Shown: one piece after another, positions 1 to 13,800 of the stretch
Position numbering within the stretch: position 1 is the stretch's first letter
Layout: every line of letters starts with the position of its first letter
Source: Tetrahymena elliotti 4EA
Lineage: Eukaryota > Ciliophora > Oligohymenophorea > Hymenostomatida > Tetrahymenidae
DNA length: 64,000 nt
Direction of reading: 5' to 3'
Assembly: GCA_000231825.2 (NCBI GenBank)
Contig: JH720295.1
Location: forward strand, 1,940,352-2,004,351
Notes under the pieces: model-generated
Told to the model about the DNA's origin: nothing
Database searches by the model: none
Seen by the model: the letters and a program-made list of their open reading frames with translations, nothing else
Position numbers and translations under genes: made by a program

Positions 1-852
1 TATGTTACGTCATAATTTATAAATGAATGTTTTCACAGCTACAATACAAGAATTCCTTTTAAATAATTATAATTTAATGATTGATTTTCTTTAAATATTC
101 ATTTACTTTTTATAATTCCTTTAAAAATTTTTTATCTAATGAACTTTATTTATTTTGACAATTTCCCATTTCTTTGAATCTCAAAATATAATCCTAAAAA
201 GATTAATTTATCTTAATTTTGTGCAGAATAAAAAATTTAAATGATCAAAAAATTTATCAATAACTTTTAAAACAAACAAAAATATTTTAATTATCCATTT
301 TTTGAAATTAAAAATCTTTTAAAGATGATAAAATCTACATCATATCCTAGGCAGATGCATTACAAAAATTTATATTTTTTTAAAACAGAATTTAATATTT
401 AGATAAGAAATTTTGTGGTAGTTAAAAGATAAATAAAAAACAATATTTGCTTTAGAATAAATTTTTAACAACTTTTGTCTACAGCAAGTAAATTTATTTA
501 AAAAAAAGAGTGTTTAAACCAATATACCAAATTAAATATTAGAATAATTAAACAAATATACTAAAGCCCAAAAAAATAATCAGTATATTAAGAAGAACTC
601 AATTGATACATAAAATTCAAGAAATATCTAAATTTTAACAATTTTTGATGTGGAGTGTTTTATTAATTGGGATTTATTTGTCTTTTCTTTTAATTTATTT
701 TGAATTTATTTCTTCAATCAATTTGTAAATTTATTTATTATATTGCTCAATTATTTACTAATTATCAATAATCAAATTATTAATTAATTATTTGTATTAA
801 CATTTGCTACTTAGGAATAAGAATATTAACTTTATATATTAATAGATAAGAA
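1..852. other. AT-rich intergenic, no gene seen
   Basis: Very AT-rich sequence with short homopolymers and no long frame free of TGA that resembles protein. It is probably the 5' flank of the RCC1-like gene that starts at 853. Confidence 0.5.
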
Positions 853-3800
853 ATGAGTGAACTCTATATTTGGGGAGGTACCATATTTATATAAGTCAAA
901 ACAAAAATATAAGACAATCAAATTATTTAAATATAGATACAGAGTTCTTAACCTTTAAAGAAGAAAACTATTATAATAATGTGCCATTTTTACTCAATTA
1001 TCAAATTTAAATTGATTAGATTTGTATTTCAGATTAATTTGCGCTTCTACTTGATGGTAACTTTAAAATTCTCAAAAAAAAAGATAACAACATAGCTTTA
1101 AAAATTAGTTAGCAAAAAGGTTTACATAATAAATAGCAGTGATATCAAAGATAGTGTAGGAAAATTATAAATCATTGAAGATCTATGCGATATAAATAGT
1201 ATATATATTAACCACTAGAAGGAATGTTTTGCCATATCAAGTAATTGTTTAAAGTATTAAATTAATAAAATAAATGTAATAATTGGGTTCTCATACAAAC
1301 GTTAGAAGAATACATCAAATTAAATAAAAATGTGAAATAATTATAATTTAAAATAATAGGCTAAGGGGAAGTTTATATGTGGACATAAAAGAATTAGCAA
1401 CCTAAAAAGCTTGAATAGTTATCAAGAGTTTAAAAAATAGGAGTTCAATACTATTTAAATGATTTAGGACAGTTAATAGATCTCAAAACTCAACAAATAA
1501 TTAGATAAACAAACAAATTATATATTACTGATTTTTCGGATGAAGTTGAAAATTAAACAATTCTATTAACAGGTAATTTTATTTAAATATTTTATTGAAT
1601 ATTAGCTTAGGCATGTTGGCTTATGCAATCAATCAAGAATTACTATACAAAAAAATTAAAGAAAATGAAATAATTTAGAATAAAACTTTAAATATCATTT
1701 AATATTACTACAATCATCTATACTTTAAGTAGATTTATTTAGAATAAAATATCTTATTTACAAATTAAATTGGTTAATTAAAATTTTCAAATTCAAATTA
1801 GCTAATTGCTAAATATCTCTCTACCCTTTTTATTATAAATTAATCAGTAAAATAGAATTATATAGATGTATTTTATTTTTTTTGATTTAAAATTAACATA
1901 TTTCAAAAATGTTTAACTTATTTTTTAATTTTAAATAGATGAAAATGAAGTCTTCATTTTGAAAAGCAATAACTAGTTAGTAAAAGTGGATTTTTAAGAA
2001 AAAGCAATTAAAATAAGCTCAGGATTTAATTCATTTGGTGTTATAGATACAACAAAATAATTATTTACTTGGAAAGTTGGTGATGATCCAGTAGAATAAA
2101 AAATACAAGGAAAATACAAAGATATATCAATAGGATAAAATCATATTGTTTGTTTAGATGAAGAATAGTAATTATGGGTTAAAGGAAAGTAATATTAAAT
2201 TAATTTTGTAAGAAGAAGATCATATAATTTTTATTAGAAATAATAAGGGTTAGCTTGGAATTGGAGACTATATTGATAGAGAAGAATTCCATAAATAAAA
2301 TGTAATATAAGGAAATGTAGGGAAAGTATTTTGTGGTAAAAATTGTGTCTTTGCAACAGGAAAAAACATCAGCTTAAAGAGTATCATTTTTTAACTAAAT
2401 CAAATTAACATTTTAATTTTTGTTAAAATAAATAAATAGCTCAGGTCAGAAAATCTCTCTTAAAAACTGAATATGTAAGTCGACAATTTTTTTATTTTAT
2501 TTTTATATGAATACTGTGTATTAACTACAATTAATTTTTTATTATAAAATCTTATTAAAAATTTTTTAATTTTTTTTTTAACGTTTATAATAAAGAAATA
2601 TATAAATGAAATGGACGAAATAATAGAAGAATTAAGGTAGAATAAGAAAGATTTGCAAGATAATAATATAAAAATAAAAGTTTATTAGGATGAAATAGAA
2701 AATTTAAAATAAAAAATAAAAAAGTAATCTGAGATTATTGTATCTTAAGAAAAAGGTTGAATTCTTATTTATATGTCGAAATTTATATTAAATTGACATT
2801 TTTATCAAAAGAGAATTCAGATGTAAGAAAGGAAAATAAGAGATTAGAAAAACTTAACAAAGAGCTCTTGTAATTTAAAGTAAATTTCCAAAAAAGGAAA
2901 ATAATTGTTATCATAATATTAAAAATAGGAGAAATTTGATATTGGCAACACAAGTGATATTTTAGTTGAAAATGAAAAACTTAAAACATAAATTTAAGAG
3001 TTAGAGCATAAACTTAATCTTTAATTTTAGAATAATACAATTCTCAAGAATGTGCACAATTAAAATGTTATTTCATTAATGAAAGACTCTGCTTTACCAA
3101 CATTAAATGGATTTTCTTAGCAAGCAAATTTTAATGAAGAATAACTTAAGAATGAAAATTTCTTAAAAGTTACTATTATTGAACTTGAAAATACAGTAAA
3201 AATTAAATAGATATTATTAATTTAATAGATTATGTAAATAATTTCTCATTTATTTTATTTTAAAAGTTGTAATAAGAAAGGAAGAAGTCAGTTGGTTTGG
3301 AAAAAGAGCTTTAAAATTTGAAAATTTAATTTGAAAAAGAAGTTGTAAATGAATTAAATGAATTAGATTAGCTGAATGCTTCTTTGGTAAAATAAGTTAA
3401 GGCCAAAGAGTAAGAAATTATTCAGTTGAATTAGATAATCAGCAAAGAGAGAGCAGAGGCAAATCTGCTCTAACAAAGATTATAATCTAATTATTTCTCA
3501 TTTAACTCGAATGATTAAGCACATAACAAAACTTCTTAATTTAATACAAAGCTAATATAAAACTAAGTTACAAGTAATGATTATTTCTCTCCTAAACAAA
3601 ATCAAGTAGAATTAATTCTTATCAAAAATATCTTTATTCAATTAATTTTTTGATAGATTACCTAAAATAGTAATAGAAGTCAAGGAAACAATTACTTTGA
3701 ATCAGCAAATAAAATAAACATAAATACAGCTGAAAAGAGCAAAAATAAAGATGAAAATTCATCTAAAAAAGTCTAAGATGAAAGCATTTTAGTTTAATCA

Positions 3801-5846
3801 ATACAAGGCTTATTAACTGAAATATAAAGTTTTAAAAAAACTAAAGACAATTAAAACTAAGAAATCAATTATGGAAAATAACGAAATTAAGCTTAAAAAT
3901 AAAACATAATAGAAAATAGAGACTAAATCATAGATTTATAAGTATAATTAATCTAAACATTAAATATAAAATCTAAGTTTATTTTTAATTTTAGGCCAGA
4001 CTTGATGAAAAAAATCAGGACATTAACAAGCTAAAAGAGGAAAATGAAAAATAAAGAGCTGAAATATTAGAATAAAAAGCTTAAATTCTAAAGCTAAAAG
4101 AGAAAACTCTCTACCTTTAAACAAAAGTAAATTTTGAAATTATCTCTTTAAATTTTTGATTATTTGTTAGTTGTTTAGGAAATCAATTATTGACTCGTTT
4201 TTAGATTTCATGCATTTAATAATAATATAATAAAATTCATTAATTTTATCAAAGTTAATTATCCTTAAAATTGAAAGACAAAATGAAAAAACCTAAACAT
4301 TTTTTAATACATTTAAAAGTGAATGAAATACTTTAAATTATCTCTCTCATCCATATAATAATCTAAAGAATAAATAATATTAATTTTTTAATAGATTTAG
4401 GTTTTAGAGTAGAAAAAAGAACAATATAGATAGCAGGTTAAATAGAATAATTAAATGATTTAAACAAACTAATTCAAAAACCAATAATTAAGGGAAGTTA
4501 ATTTATTTGAATCTGGATAGATTCCATAAAATATGGAAGAGAATGAATAGGAAGCTGAAAATATTTTTTCAAATAAATAATAGCTTCAAAAGAGAAATTC
4601 TGATTCTTAAAGCAAATTCTATGTTCCAGAATTAACTTCTTAATAAAAAACTCTAGTTGAGAAAATAAAATAGATGCATTAAGGGTAATAAGGTAAAAGT
4701 ATTATTGAGAACGATAGTGCTTTGAATCATAATTAATACCATTAATTTAAGAGCATGCTTACTTCTCACAGAGGTTCCTTGAGCAATCACAAATAGAATT
4801 CTTTAGGAAATTTAAACTAATTTATTCCTCATATCCCTATACTATCTTCAAATAAGTCTAATTTGATTTTAGGCAATTACAATTAAGATGACTAATATCA
4901 AATATCTAAGGCTAGATATAAAAATAATAATATTAATACTAACTTAGATATTTAGTTGAATCCAGATTCTTAAGAATTCACCAAATTAGATTAATATAAA
5001 ATCAATAATTCTTCTTTAACATCCCCAGCATAAAAAAAACATAATTTGCAAACATTCCTATCAAGTGCTAATTAATAAAGCACAAGCATTTATTAAAACT
5101 CAAATAATTCTGCATTCAAATTTACAAGCGAGTTTAATTCTCCCAAAATTAATAATGTAAATAGACCCAGTAACTTATCAGCTGCTCAGTGTTCTACTAC
5201 ATAAACTTAGTTCTACAAGTCTGAAAACAAAGTAAAATAACATCTATTTTCTTTTCATTCCTTCCTAAAATATTATTAACTTAAACAAATAGATTGTTGA
5301 TGATTTTTCTCATTCTTAATTCTTGCAAGGGTACATTTTTTAAAATTATTTTTATTCTTCAGTTTAACAAAAATTAAAACTTTGAAAATTTAAGAAATAA
5401 TTTAATTTTTTGAGAATAAACCCTCCCTCTTTATAATATTATTTAATGATTAATATGAATAGTGTTGATACTTCAAGAATGTTGAAGTAGAAAAATTTGA
5501 ATGGTTATCTGATTTAGTAGTAATATACACCTGTTTAATAAACAAATACTACCAGCGCTTCACCTATAAATAATATAAATGTTAACCCTTATCAAAATTA
5601 CACTGAAACAGAAGCATCAGAAGAAACAGTCAAGTAAATTGTTAATTTTTAAATAGTTCTTTTGATAAAAAAGAATAAGAATTAATAATTATTTTGATAA
5701 GTTTTATACCACAATTTTTTAATAAAAAAATTTTGTTTAGAATATAAAATAAGCTTGAAAGTGATATTGGTAATCTTAAAAAGCTGATGAGTGGTCTTAA
5801 AGTGAAAACAAATTAAGTTCTTAGAGAAGTTCTTAGTGACATTTGA
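853..5846 (+). CDS. RCC1-repeat and coiled-coil protein
   Basis: The N-terminal part carries RCC1-type beta-propeller repeats. The start at 853 gives MSELYIWGG; around 1035 the frame reads CISDQFALLLDGN; around 2030-2175 it reads FGVIDTTKQLFTWKV and then DISIGQNHIVCLDE; near 2245 there is the hallmark GQLGIGD. Two introns are supported by restored frame, 1573-1610 and 2189-2237. From about 2600 to 4130 the product is charged heptad-like coiled coil (MDEIIEELRQ, LVENEKLKTQIQELEHKLN). From about 4400 it is a Gln/Asn/Ser-rich tail, ending VLREVLSDI and then TGA. RCC1 propellers act as guanine exchange factors or as protein-binding scaffolds; which applies here cannot be told. The intron map between 900 and 1570 and between 2380 and 4400 is not fully resolved, so the outer limits are firmer than the internal exons. 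Confidence 0.75.
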
Positions 5847-6566
5847 AAATTATAAATAATATTTTAAATTAAATTAAAATAATTAAATTTTTAGACTAAA
5901 TACCTTTTTATAATATGTATTTTATATTTCTTTACAATCTTATAAATTTAATTTTATCACTTTTTTGAAGTCTATTTTTTGTGTTATCAAATAGATAGTA
6001 TTATTTAATAATTAAATCGCTAAATTTGGATCTACATTAACTTTGAGATTACTATTTTTAAAAATATGAGACGAGCTTTCATATTGAAATCAAAATATTA
6101 TGTTAAGATATTCAATAAAATGTTAGTACCTATTTAATTTCATATAAAAATATACTTAGTTTTAAGTTGTGGTAAGCTATAAAGTTTTAAATTAATCTAT
6201 GGAATAGAACTATTTTTTTTTTTTTGAGATGAGAAAAGAGAAAAATAAAGTCTACTTTTTTGTATAAAAGATAGATTTATTCTGCAATTTTGATTTGAAG
6301 GAAAATCAATTATGAGGGAAGGGATGATTTGACTATTATATCAATTAGCTGAAAACCAGTTTAAATTTTTTTGAGAGAGAAAAGTGTTTAAAAAGGATTA
6401 ATTTTACGTCATCAGCAAAATTTAGTTTCTTAAAATAGATTATTGAATTACAAGTAAAAATGAAGGAGCTGGAAATGAGATAAAGCGGGTTTTAATTGAA
6501 AAAACTATCTTAAGCATCTAAGCTGATTGTAGGTTGGCTTGTGTATGATAAAATCGTATTTATATA
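5847..6566. other. Intergenic, no gene seen
   Basis: AT-rich spacer between two co-directional genes. It presumably holds the 3' UTR of the RCC1-like gene and the promoter of the nucleotidase gene. No motif could be assigned. Confidence 0.45.
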
Positions 6567-9162
6567 ATGAGAAAGAAATAAGCATAAGATTAAGAAAAAC
6601 TTAGCCAATTTAAAGACACTATAATCAAAAAAAAATTTTTAATTAAAAAAGATAAATTAATTAATAATAATTTAGTAACCAAAATATTAAAAGTTAGTGA
6701 AATTCATATATCAGGAATATCTATCTACACAGTCTGGCAATAAGAAATAAGCAGCAAGATTAAAAGCTAAAGGGAATAAATAAAATCATAAAATACTAGG
6801 CAAGAACTACATACTATTTAAGATATGGACAAAGATTTTTAGGGAAAGTAAAATGTTATTTAGAGCATATTCAATCATTAGGCTATAGGATTTGATGTAG
6901 ATCATTGTTTGATCAGATATAAGGTGAAGGCATTAACAAAATTATGCTATAGAGTTATTTGCTAATCAATTGTTGAGAGATATCATTATCCATCATCTAT
7001 TTTAGACTTAACTGAAAATGAATATGGATATGCCTTGAATTACTTAGTGGTTCATATAGACAAAGGTATTGTTTTACGAATAGCAGAAAACAAATAAATT
7101 ATTAAATGTTACAGAGCCTTTACAGAATTAGATGTAGAAACTGAATATGGTCCTACTCGTATGCTACCAGATTTTGATCCTATTTCTTCTATTAAGTAAA
7201 ATCCTTAATTCATAGTATGTTCTACATATTTTGAAAACTTTATTCCTCTCATCTTTGCAAAAATGAGTGAGTATACATGCTAATAATAAAATATAACATA
7301 ATTATCACCAAACGAATACCATGCAATTTTTGCATAAATTATTGATGGATTGAGAATGAATTATTAACATTTCGACTAGCACAGAGTCTTTAAAATTAAT
7401 GAATACGGGAGATTCTTCAAATCAATTAGTGAAAATCCTGGATAATACATGTTTAAGTAGAACTAATTTAGATAAACACTTGAAAATTTAAAGAGTCAAG
7501 GAAAAATACTCTTTATAGTCACTAACAGTCATGCTGAGTTCATGAATCTCACTATGTCTTATTCATATGGCTAGGTAAATATCAAATTTGATTTCAAAGA
7601 TTCTTAAGCATTGTCAGATATTTCATAGAAACCCATTATTTTCAAGCAGAAAGCCATTAAAGACTTTAATTTATTAATAAATTTATCTTTATTTAATGAA
7701 CTAAAAAAGAATCTAGCATACAAAGATGAAATTATAAATTTAAAAGTTATTTAATTGACATTTATTATCTTGAAATTAACATCATATACAGCAGATATAT
7801 TTTAATATTATTAATAACTAATCAGTATAATTTATAATAGCTTTGGGTTACAAGTCATTTAAATATTTTTTATCAATGACCAAACAGAAGTCTTCTTTTT
7901 CTTCTAGAAATTTTCTATTTTGATAAAAGCAACTCAACTAATTTAAGACTTAGCGTTGATAATATTGACTCTTTCCAAATATATCTTTATCAAATTCTTG
8001 CTTGATAGTTTTAAATTTATCAAAAAATTAGATAAAATTAGCTTGAATATTTTGATTCATTTTAAAATAAAAGAATAGATATTATTTAAATGAATATTTA
8101 ATAATTAATCAAATTAATATAAATAATCCAAAAGAAAAATTCTAAATAGTTTTTATTTTTTTAATTAAAAGAATTCATTTTAATTTATCTTCATTATTTC
8201 AATTTTAATTTTATGAAATTCCTTGATGCTACTTTAATAATAATTTCAAAAATTGTGGATAAAATTATGCTGGAAATTTTGGTATTTTTTCAAATTAAAA
8301 ATTAGAAAAAATTTTTTTGAAAAATTAATTAAGTAAAAGCAATAAAATAAATAAAAAAGAATGAATTAATCTATAAGTTTTTGATATTAAAGATAATACA
8401 ATAAAACAAACAAATAATTATGAAAAATAATAATTTTGACTTCAATTAAAACAATTATCTTTGAATTAATTAAACTAATTTTTGATGCATAAAATAAATG
8501 ATTAAAAATGATGATTTAAAAAAAATAGGATTGGTTGGAAATGTTTGATTTTATCTTTGTTAAAGGAGGAAAACCAGAATTTTTTAATAATCCTGAGAGG
8601 CCTACTTATCTGTTGGATATGAATTAGCCTTTATTGAAAGGATAAGAAGTAAAATAAATATATTCAGGATATAAAATATATGTAGAAGGAAATTACACTT
8701 TGGTTGAATAATACTTAAGGTAATTTTTTTATTTTATCTTTTCATTTGCAGTTAAAAATAATACCTTTTTTTTATCAGATAAAGATTTTCATAACTGGGA
8801 TAGATACTTTACATAGGAGACCATATTATGAATGACTGTTACTTTACATAAAAATTTACAAACTGGGATACTATTGCAGTTGTTGAAGAATTATTTGAAT
8901 AATTGAAGCCAGACAGTAAAAAAAATTATTTTATTTAAATTCATTTAATAATTAAATGAATTAAAATTATTCAAAAATAGGCTAATATAGAATTGAAGCT
9001 GAATAAAATATTATTTCTTATAGAACATATTGGGGTAACTATTTAGAAACTAATGTAGAAAATTAGATGCTTAAAAATTACTGGTTTTCTCTTGCATGCA
9101 AAGAGCTAAAAGGAGTTGTTAGAACTCTAGATTGCCTTTAAAGTGAATCTTTATGGAACTGA
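6567..9162 (+). CDS. HAD-family cytosolic purine 5'-nucleotidase (NT5C2-like)
   Basis: Predicted to hydrolyse purine nucleoside 5'-monophosphates in the cytosol (family knowledge, Pfam 5_nucleotid). HAD motif I is GFDVDHCLIRYK near residue 111, with the nucleophile Asp and the acid/base Asp two residues later. Motif II is LFIVTNSHAEFMNLTMSY near residue 320. The conserved DWLEMFDFIFVKGGKPEFF follows directly after an intron, and motif III is LYIGDHIMNDC. Exons 6567-7574, 8529-8719, 8779-8915 and 8981-9162 join in frame to about 505 residues; an alternative in-frame acceptor at 8751 would add 9 residues. The stop is TGA after SESLWN. The first intron is unusually long (954 nt) and splits the protein exactly between motif II and the DW motif. 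All catalytic motifs look intact, so an active enzyme is likely. Confidence 0.88.
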
Positions 9163-10851
9163 AATTAATTTATTCAACTACTAAAGTATAAAAACTTAAA
9201 GAAAAATTATTATTTATAATCTAAAATAAAATAAAACAAAACAAAATTAAACAAACAAACAAACACAATCTTATTTGTAATTATATAAATCAATTCTTTG
9301 TTATATTTCTAAGTATTACTATGAGGATAATTAAAGTTTATAATATTTATTTTTTATAAAATTTTTACTTTTATATTAATCTTCTTCATAAATGATCATT
9401 CTTTCATAAAAATTGATTCGACTAAAATGATCATATAATAGATATCTATTCCTACCTAATTAAAAGACCAAAAAAAATATTTTGAAGTTATACAAAAGAT
9501 GGGCTGTTATCTAAATTTTGTTTCACCACTTTTTGGATAAAGGCTAAAATATAAAAAATCGATATATGTTGTAAGAGCATCAATAGTTTTCTAAAGTATA
9601 AAATCTTATTCATGTAAAAAAAATAAAAATGAAATAGTAAATATTTTCCCATCCATCCCAAAACCAAATGAAAAACATTTAAGAGTTGCAAAAAAGAAAA
9701 AGTAGATTATTCTTTAAAATTCTTTTATTTGCTAGTGAATTAGTATTTATGATTAAATAAATTAACAAATAAAGAGATATCTAAAAAAACCTCATTTAAT
9801 TTCTTTTCTTTTCAAATTTAAACATCCATGCTAAAAAAAAAATCAGATTTATATAAAATATCAATAAATAAAGGCCTAATAATTTCCTGCCTAAGTAAAG
9901 CAGCTTAAAAAAGACTTTCAAAGCTTTTAAAAGAGTGGATGATTCTGTAAAATATTTTCCTCAATTTGGCTTTTGAGATAAAAAAAAATAAAGAAAGTTA
10001 TCTTTAATAATTATCTCATTATAAAATGCTATTCACATTAGTAAAATATAAAATTGAAATGATGAAATAAATTGAAATTAAATAGAGATATATTTATCTA
10101 TCTATTCTTCATATCTTTGTAAATTAGCACATAAAAAAGAATTTAAAGTTTGTGTAAAAATTCAAAATGTTTAAAATATTTTTAACACCATTTTACAAAC
10201 TAAATAAAATATAAAAAATAAAGAGAACAAGTTGTTGTTAATGAATGACGATGTAAATACTAAAATATTTTATTTGAAATAACATTAAAAAAATATAAAG
10301 TAAATGACTGCATAAATAAAATAATAAAAAAATCATTTTAAAGAAGAGTAAAAGATAAAGCCTAAATAAAATATCAAAAAAAATAACCATAAGAACCTCT
10401 TCTAATTAATGGCTTTTTTTTAGACTATATAAAGTTTAATTCTAGGTAAATTTTTTCTAAAATGTTACATATAAATTGATAAGTGGAATAAATTCTTTAA
10501 TGTTGAATTTTCTAGAGAATAAAATGAAAGAAAATTCATTATTAAGAAACAAAAACTGCTACTACGAATAAAATAATATGTTAATTTTGTATATTTTTAG
10601 TTATTTAATTAAATTATAAATCCTAAAAGTTAAATTGCCTTATTTTTTATCTGGTAGATGTTTAATAGTTTATCTTGATTTTTAAAAATAAAATTCTTCT
10701 GAATTAGCTAAGAGTAAAAATTAACATGAAGTTTAATGCTAACTTGATTAAATATAAAAAAGTGCAAAAAATCAAATTAAAAAAAATAAAGAGCTGCAAT
10801 ATTATTTTTTCAGAGAATAACTTGTTTATTAAAAAAATAAGTCATACATAA
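9163..10851. other. Intergenic, no gene seen
   Basis: About 1.7 kb of AT-rich spacer. Short frames on either strand show no family resemblance. The last 200 bases probably hold the promoter and 5' UTR of the first channel gene. Confidence 0.45.
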
Positions 10852-13800
10852 ATGGATTAAAATTTGGAAGCGAAAAATAAATCAAAAAGTTAAAAGCCCT
10901 CGTTATTCTTTTAAGAGATTCCAATAGAAGAAGAAGAACTTAAACAAAAAAGCGAGATCAAGGAACCATAAGATATTCGAAATGATTCATAATATGCTTT
11001 TAAAATTAAGAATTTCTTACCCTAGAAGCTGCATTCAGGTGATTAAGATATTTAAATTAGTAGCTAATAAATAGGGAATAGCAGTGTATTAAATGAATCA
11101 CAAAACGACACCATTACCAATTAGTCCTTCATTAAATCCTAGTAAGATGCTATTATGAAAGTACCTTAATAGCAAAAGCATAGTCTGGGATTGATAAACT
11201 TTAAAAATTAGGGTAGTCATCATTCAATATAGTAATAATAGATTAGAATTAGTATATAGATGAGTGACATGACATAGCAAGACATTGAGGAAGATAAACC
11301 TATTTAAGAAAACTCATCTATGATAAAAAGTAAAGATATTAAAAACTAAAGTAGTTTATTATAATCTAACGATATCTTTTCCAGAAATAGTATATCAAAA
11401 AGTGTACGCAAATATCAATCTTAAAAAATGTAATCTTAAATACAAAGTAGCATGCAACTAGATAAAAATATACTAATCCAAGATGAAATTTTCTATGAAA
11501 ACAACATCAAAAAACTAAGCTCTAAGTTAAATATAGCAATTAAAAGTTAATATCAACAAAAGCAGGAGCATTTTAGAAAGTCGTTGTATAAGTAGAACTT
11601 ACTAAAAGCTGCAGATATAATTAAAAGATTATTTGGCTCTTCGATAAGTAGAGTTATGAGAATTAGAAGTTATGTAAGAAATTTTATTACTCTTCTTAAG
11701 CTGAGGCACCCAAATAGAAGACTAGAAGATTTAAGCGAAGAAGAATTAAATAGTATTAATGATTTATCTCATTTCTATAGATATAAGAGATCATTTTATA
11801 AGTACTCTAATTGTTTTAAGATGCTGTTTTTTTTCTTGAATATTACAAAATTTATTCCTACTTTTATGCCAAGCAATACAATCAGAGTAATTTGGGATCT
11901 TATTTAAGTTTTTTTCATCTATGTCTTTCTTTACATTTACTCTTTGCTAGTATTTTTTGACGAAAATTACTTTCATCCTCAAATCATTAAGAAATTTAAT
12001 ATCATTACCTTTATTCTCTTCTTATTTGACATTCTAGCTAATTTAAACACAGCTTTTTATGATAAAGATACTATAATAACTAAACATGCTTTAATTGCTA
12101 AAAGGTACTTTTTATCCTCTATTTTTTTAACTGATTTTATAACTTTACTTTTTCTGGGTATTAAAATTTTTTTGTCAAACAAATTGATTGTTGAGAACTT
12201 AAATTTATCACAATTTGTATTTCTGTTAAGCACACTTATCTTTTCCAAAGCCAACTGTATTTATACCAAGAAAAAAAGCTTTGATTATGTCTTCACTCTC
12301 ACTGAAAATCAGAAACATATATTTAAACTCATCAATTAGTTGGCTAGCGCTATTACAGCTGCTCATATTGGTAAAAATTAAACCTTATTTACTTATTTAA
12401 TATTTAATATTAATATAGCTGCATTAGGTTGGTATTTTGTAGCCATTTAAGAGGAAAATAGTAACATGTAAAATTGGCTGCAAAAAATTGAAACTTAAAA
12501 TATTTCCATTCAAGAGAAATACCTTTATTCAATTTATTGGTCTATCACGACCATGACAACAGGTATGTTTTTATTTTTTAAGCATTTTATTTTATAAACT
12601 TTATTTTTAATTCATTAAATTTATTTCATAAAAAAAAATACAATCCTAAAATAACTACAGTTTTAAAATTCAATTTTTCTTTTATTTTTTAAACCCTTTA
12701 AATTTTATATTATTTCAAGATAAAACTTTTTTTGCAAAAATATTTTTTAAAAAGAGGGGTCAAATTAATATCTGTATAAAATATTATTTTAATTTAAAAT
12801 TAGTTGGATATGGAGATATTTCTGCTACGAATTCTACTGAAGCTCTTTATATTTCTGTAGCTATGATCCTGTTTAGTTGTGTTTTTGCTTATACTATCAA
12901 TAATATTGGATTTATTTTACAAGAGATTGAAAAATCTTCTAAATAGTTAAATGATGATATTTCTACGATTCAAAGGTATTTTTGTTTATGATTTAGATTT
13001 AATTTAAAAGATATTTTATTTAAGATATTTAATTAGGAAGAATGTTAGTATTTAACTAAAAAGTAGGGTCAGACATTATCTATCCTTTTTAGCTTAAGAG
13101 TAAAAAGATAGAGATAAAATATAAGAAGATAAAATATTATAATAGCTTTCTAACAAGTTAAGGGATGAAATATCTCTTGAAATAAATGCTAAAATATTAA
13201 ACAGTTACCACTTATTTCTCTCCAATTTTTCTAAATCTACTTTAAATAAATTAATATTTATCATGAAGGAAATTTTAGTGAATCCTAATGAAGTAATTAT
13301 AAGAGAAAATGAAAGTGATGATTCTTCAATCTACTTCATTTAAAATGGTATTATCGAAATTTATTAACAACAATAACAAAAGCAAGGCAAAATTAATGTA
13401 ATAAAAACTTTAAAAGATGGTGATATTTTTGGAGATATTTCATTTTTTTCTGGCCTAAATAGGTAAGCTTCTGCAAGAAGTGTAAATTTATCAACTCTCT
13501 ATAAAATAACGAGAGAAGAATTTATTGAAGTACTGAAATAAAATAAAGAGGATTTTGAACACTTCAAAATGATTTAAGATGAGATTATTTTTTAAAGAGA
13601 GAAATAACATATTTACAACAATTGTTATTATTGTAGAGATAGTAATCATATAGCTAATTAGTGCCCTAGAACTCACAAATTAATGGATAAACAATTTATC
13701 ATCTTAAAAAAAAATTTTTCAATATTTTAGGAAAGAAGAAGCTAACCAGTAAAGGCTAACAAAAGGTCAAAGTCAAATGCAAAGTAACTTTAGATTGTAT

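Noticed and set aside
9488..9691. Small hydrophobic minus-strand frame
   Set aside because: Phe/Leu-rich translation typical of AT-rich spacer, with no motif or flanking exon.
12057..12254. Minus-strand frame inside the transmembrane exon of channel copy 1
   Set aside because: Shadow of the + strand coding exon with no family resemblance.
13491..13676. Minus-strand frames opposite the CNBD exons (also 18760-18945)
   Set aside because: They are antisense shadows of the conserved channel exon; the + strand carries CNBD and zinc-knuckle motifs.
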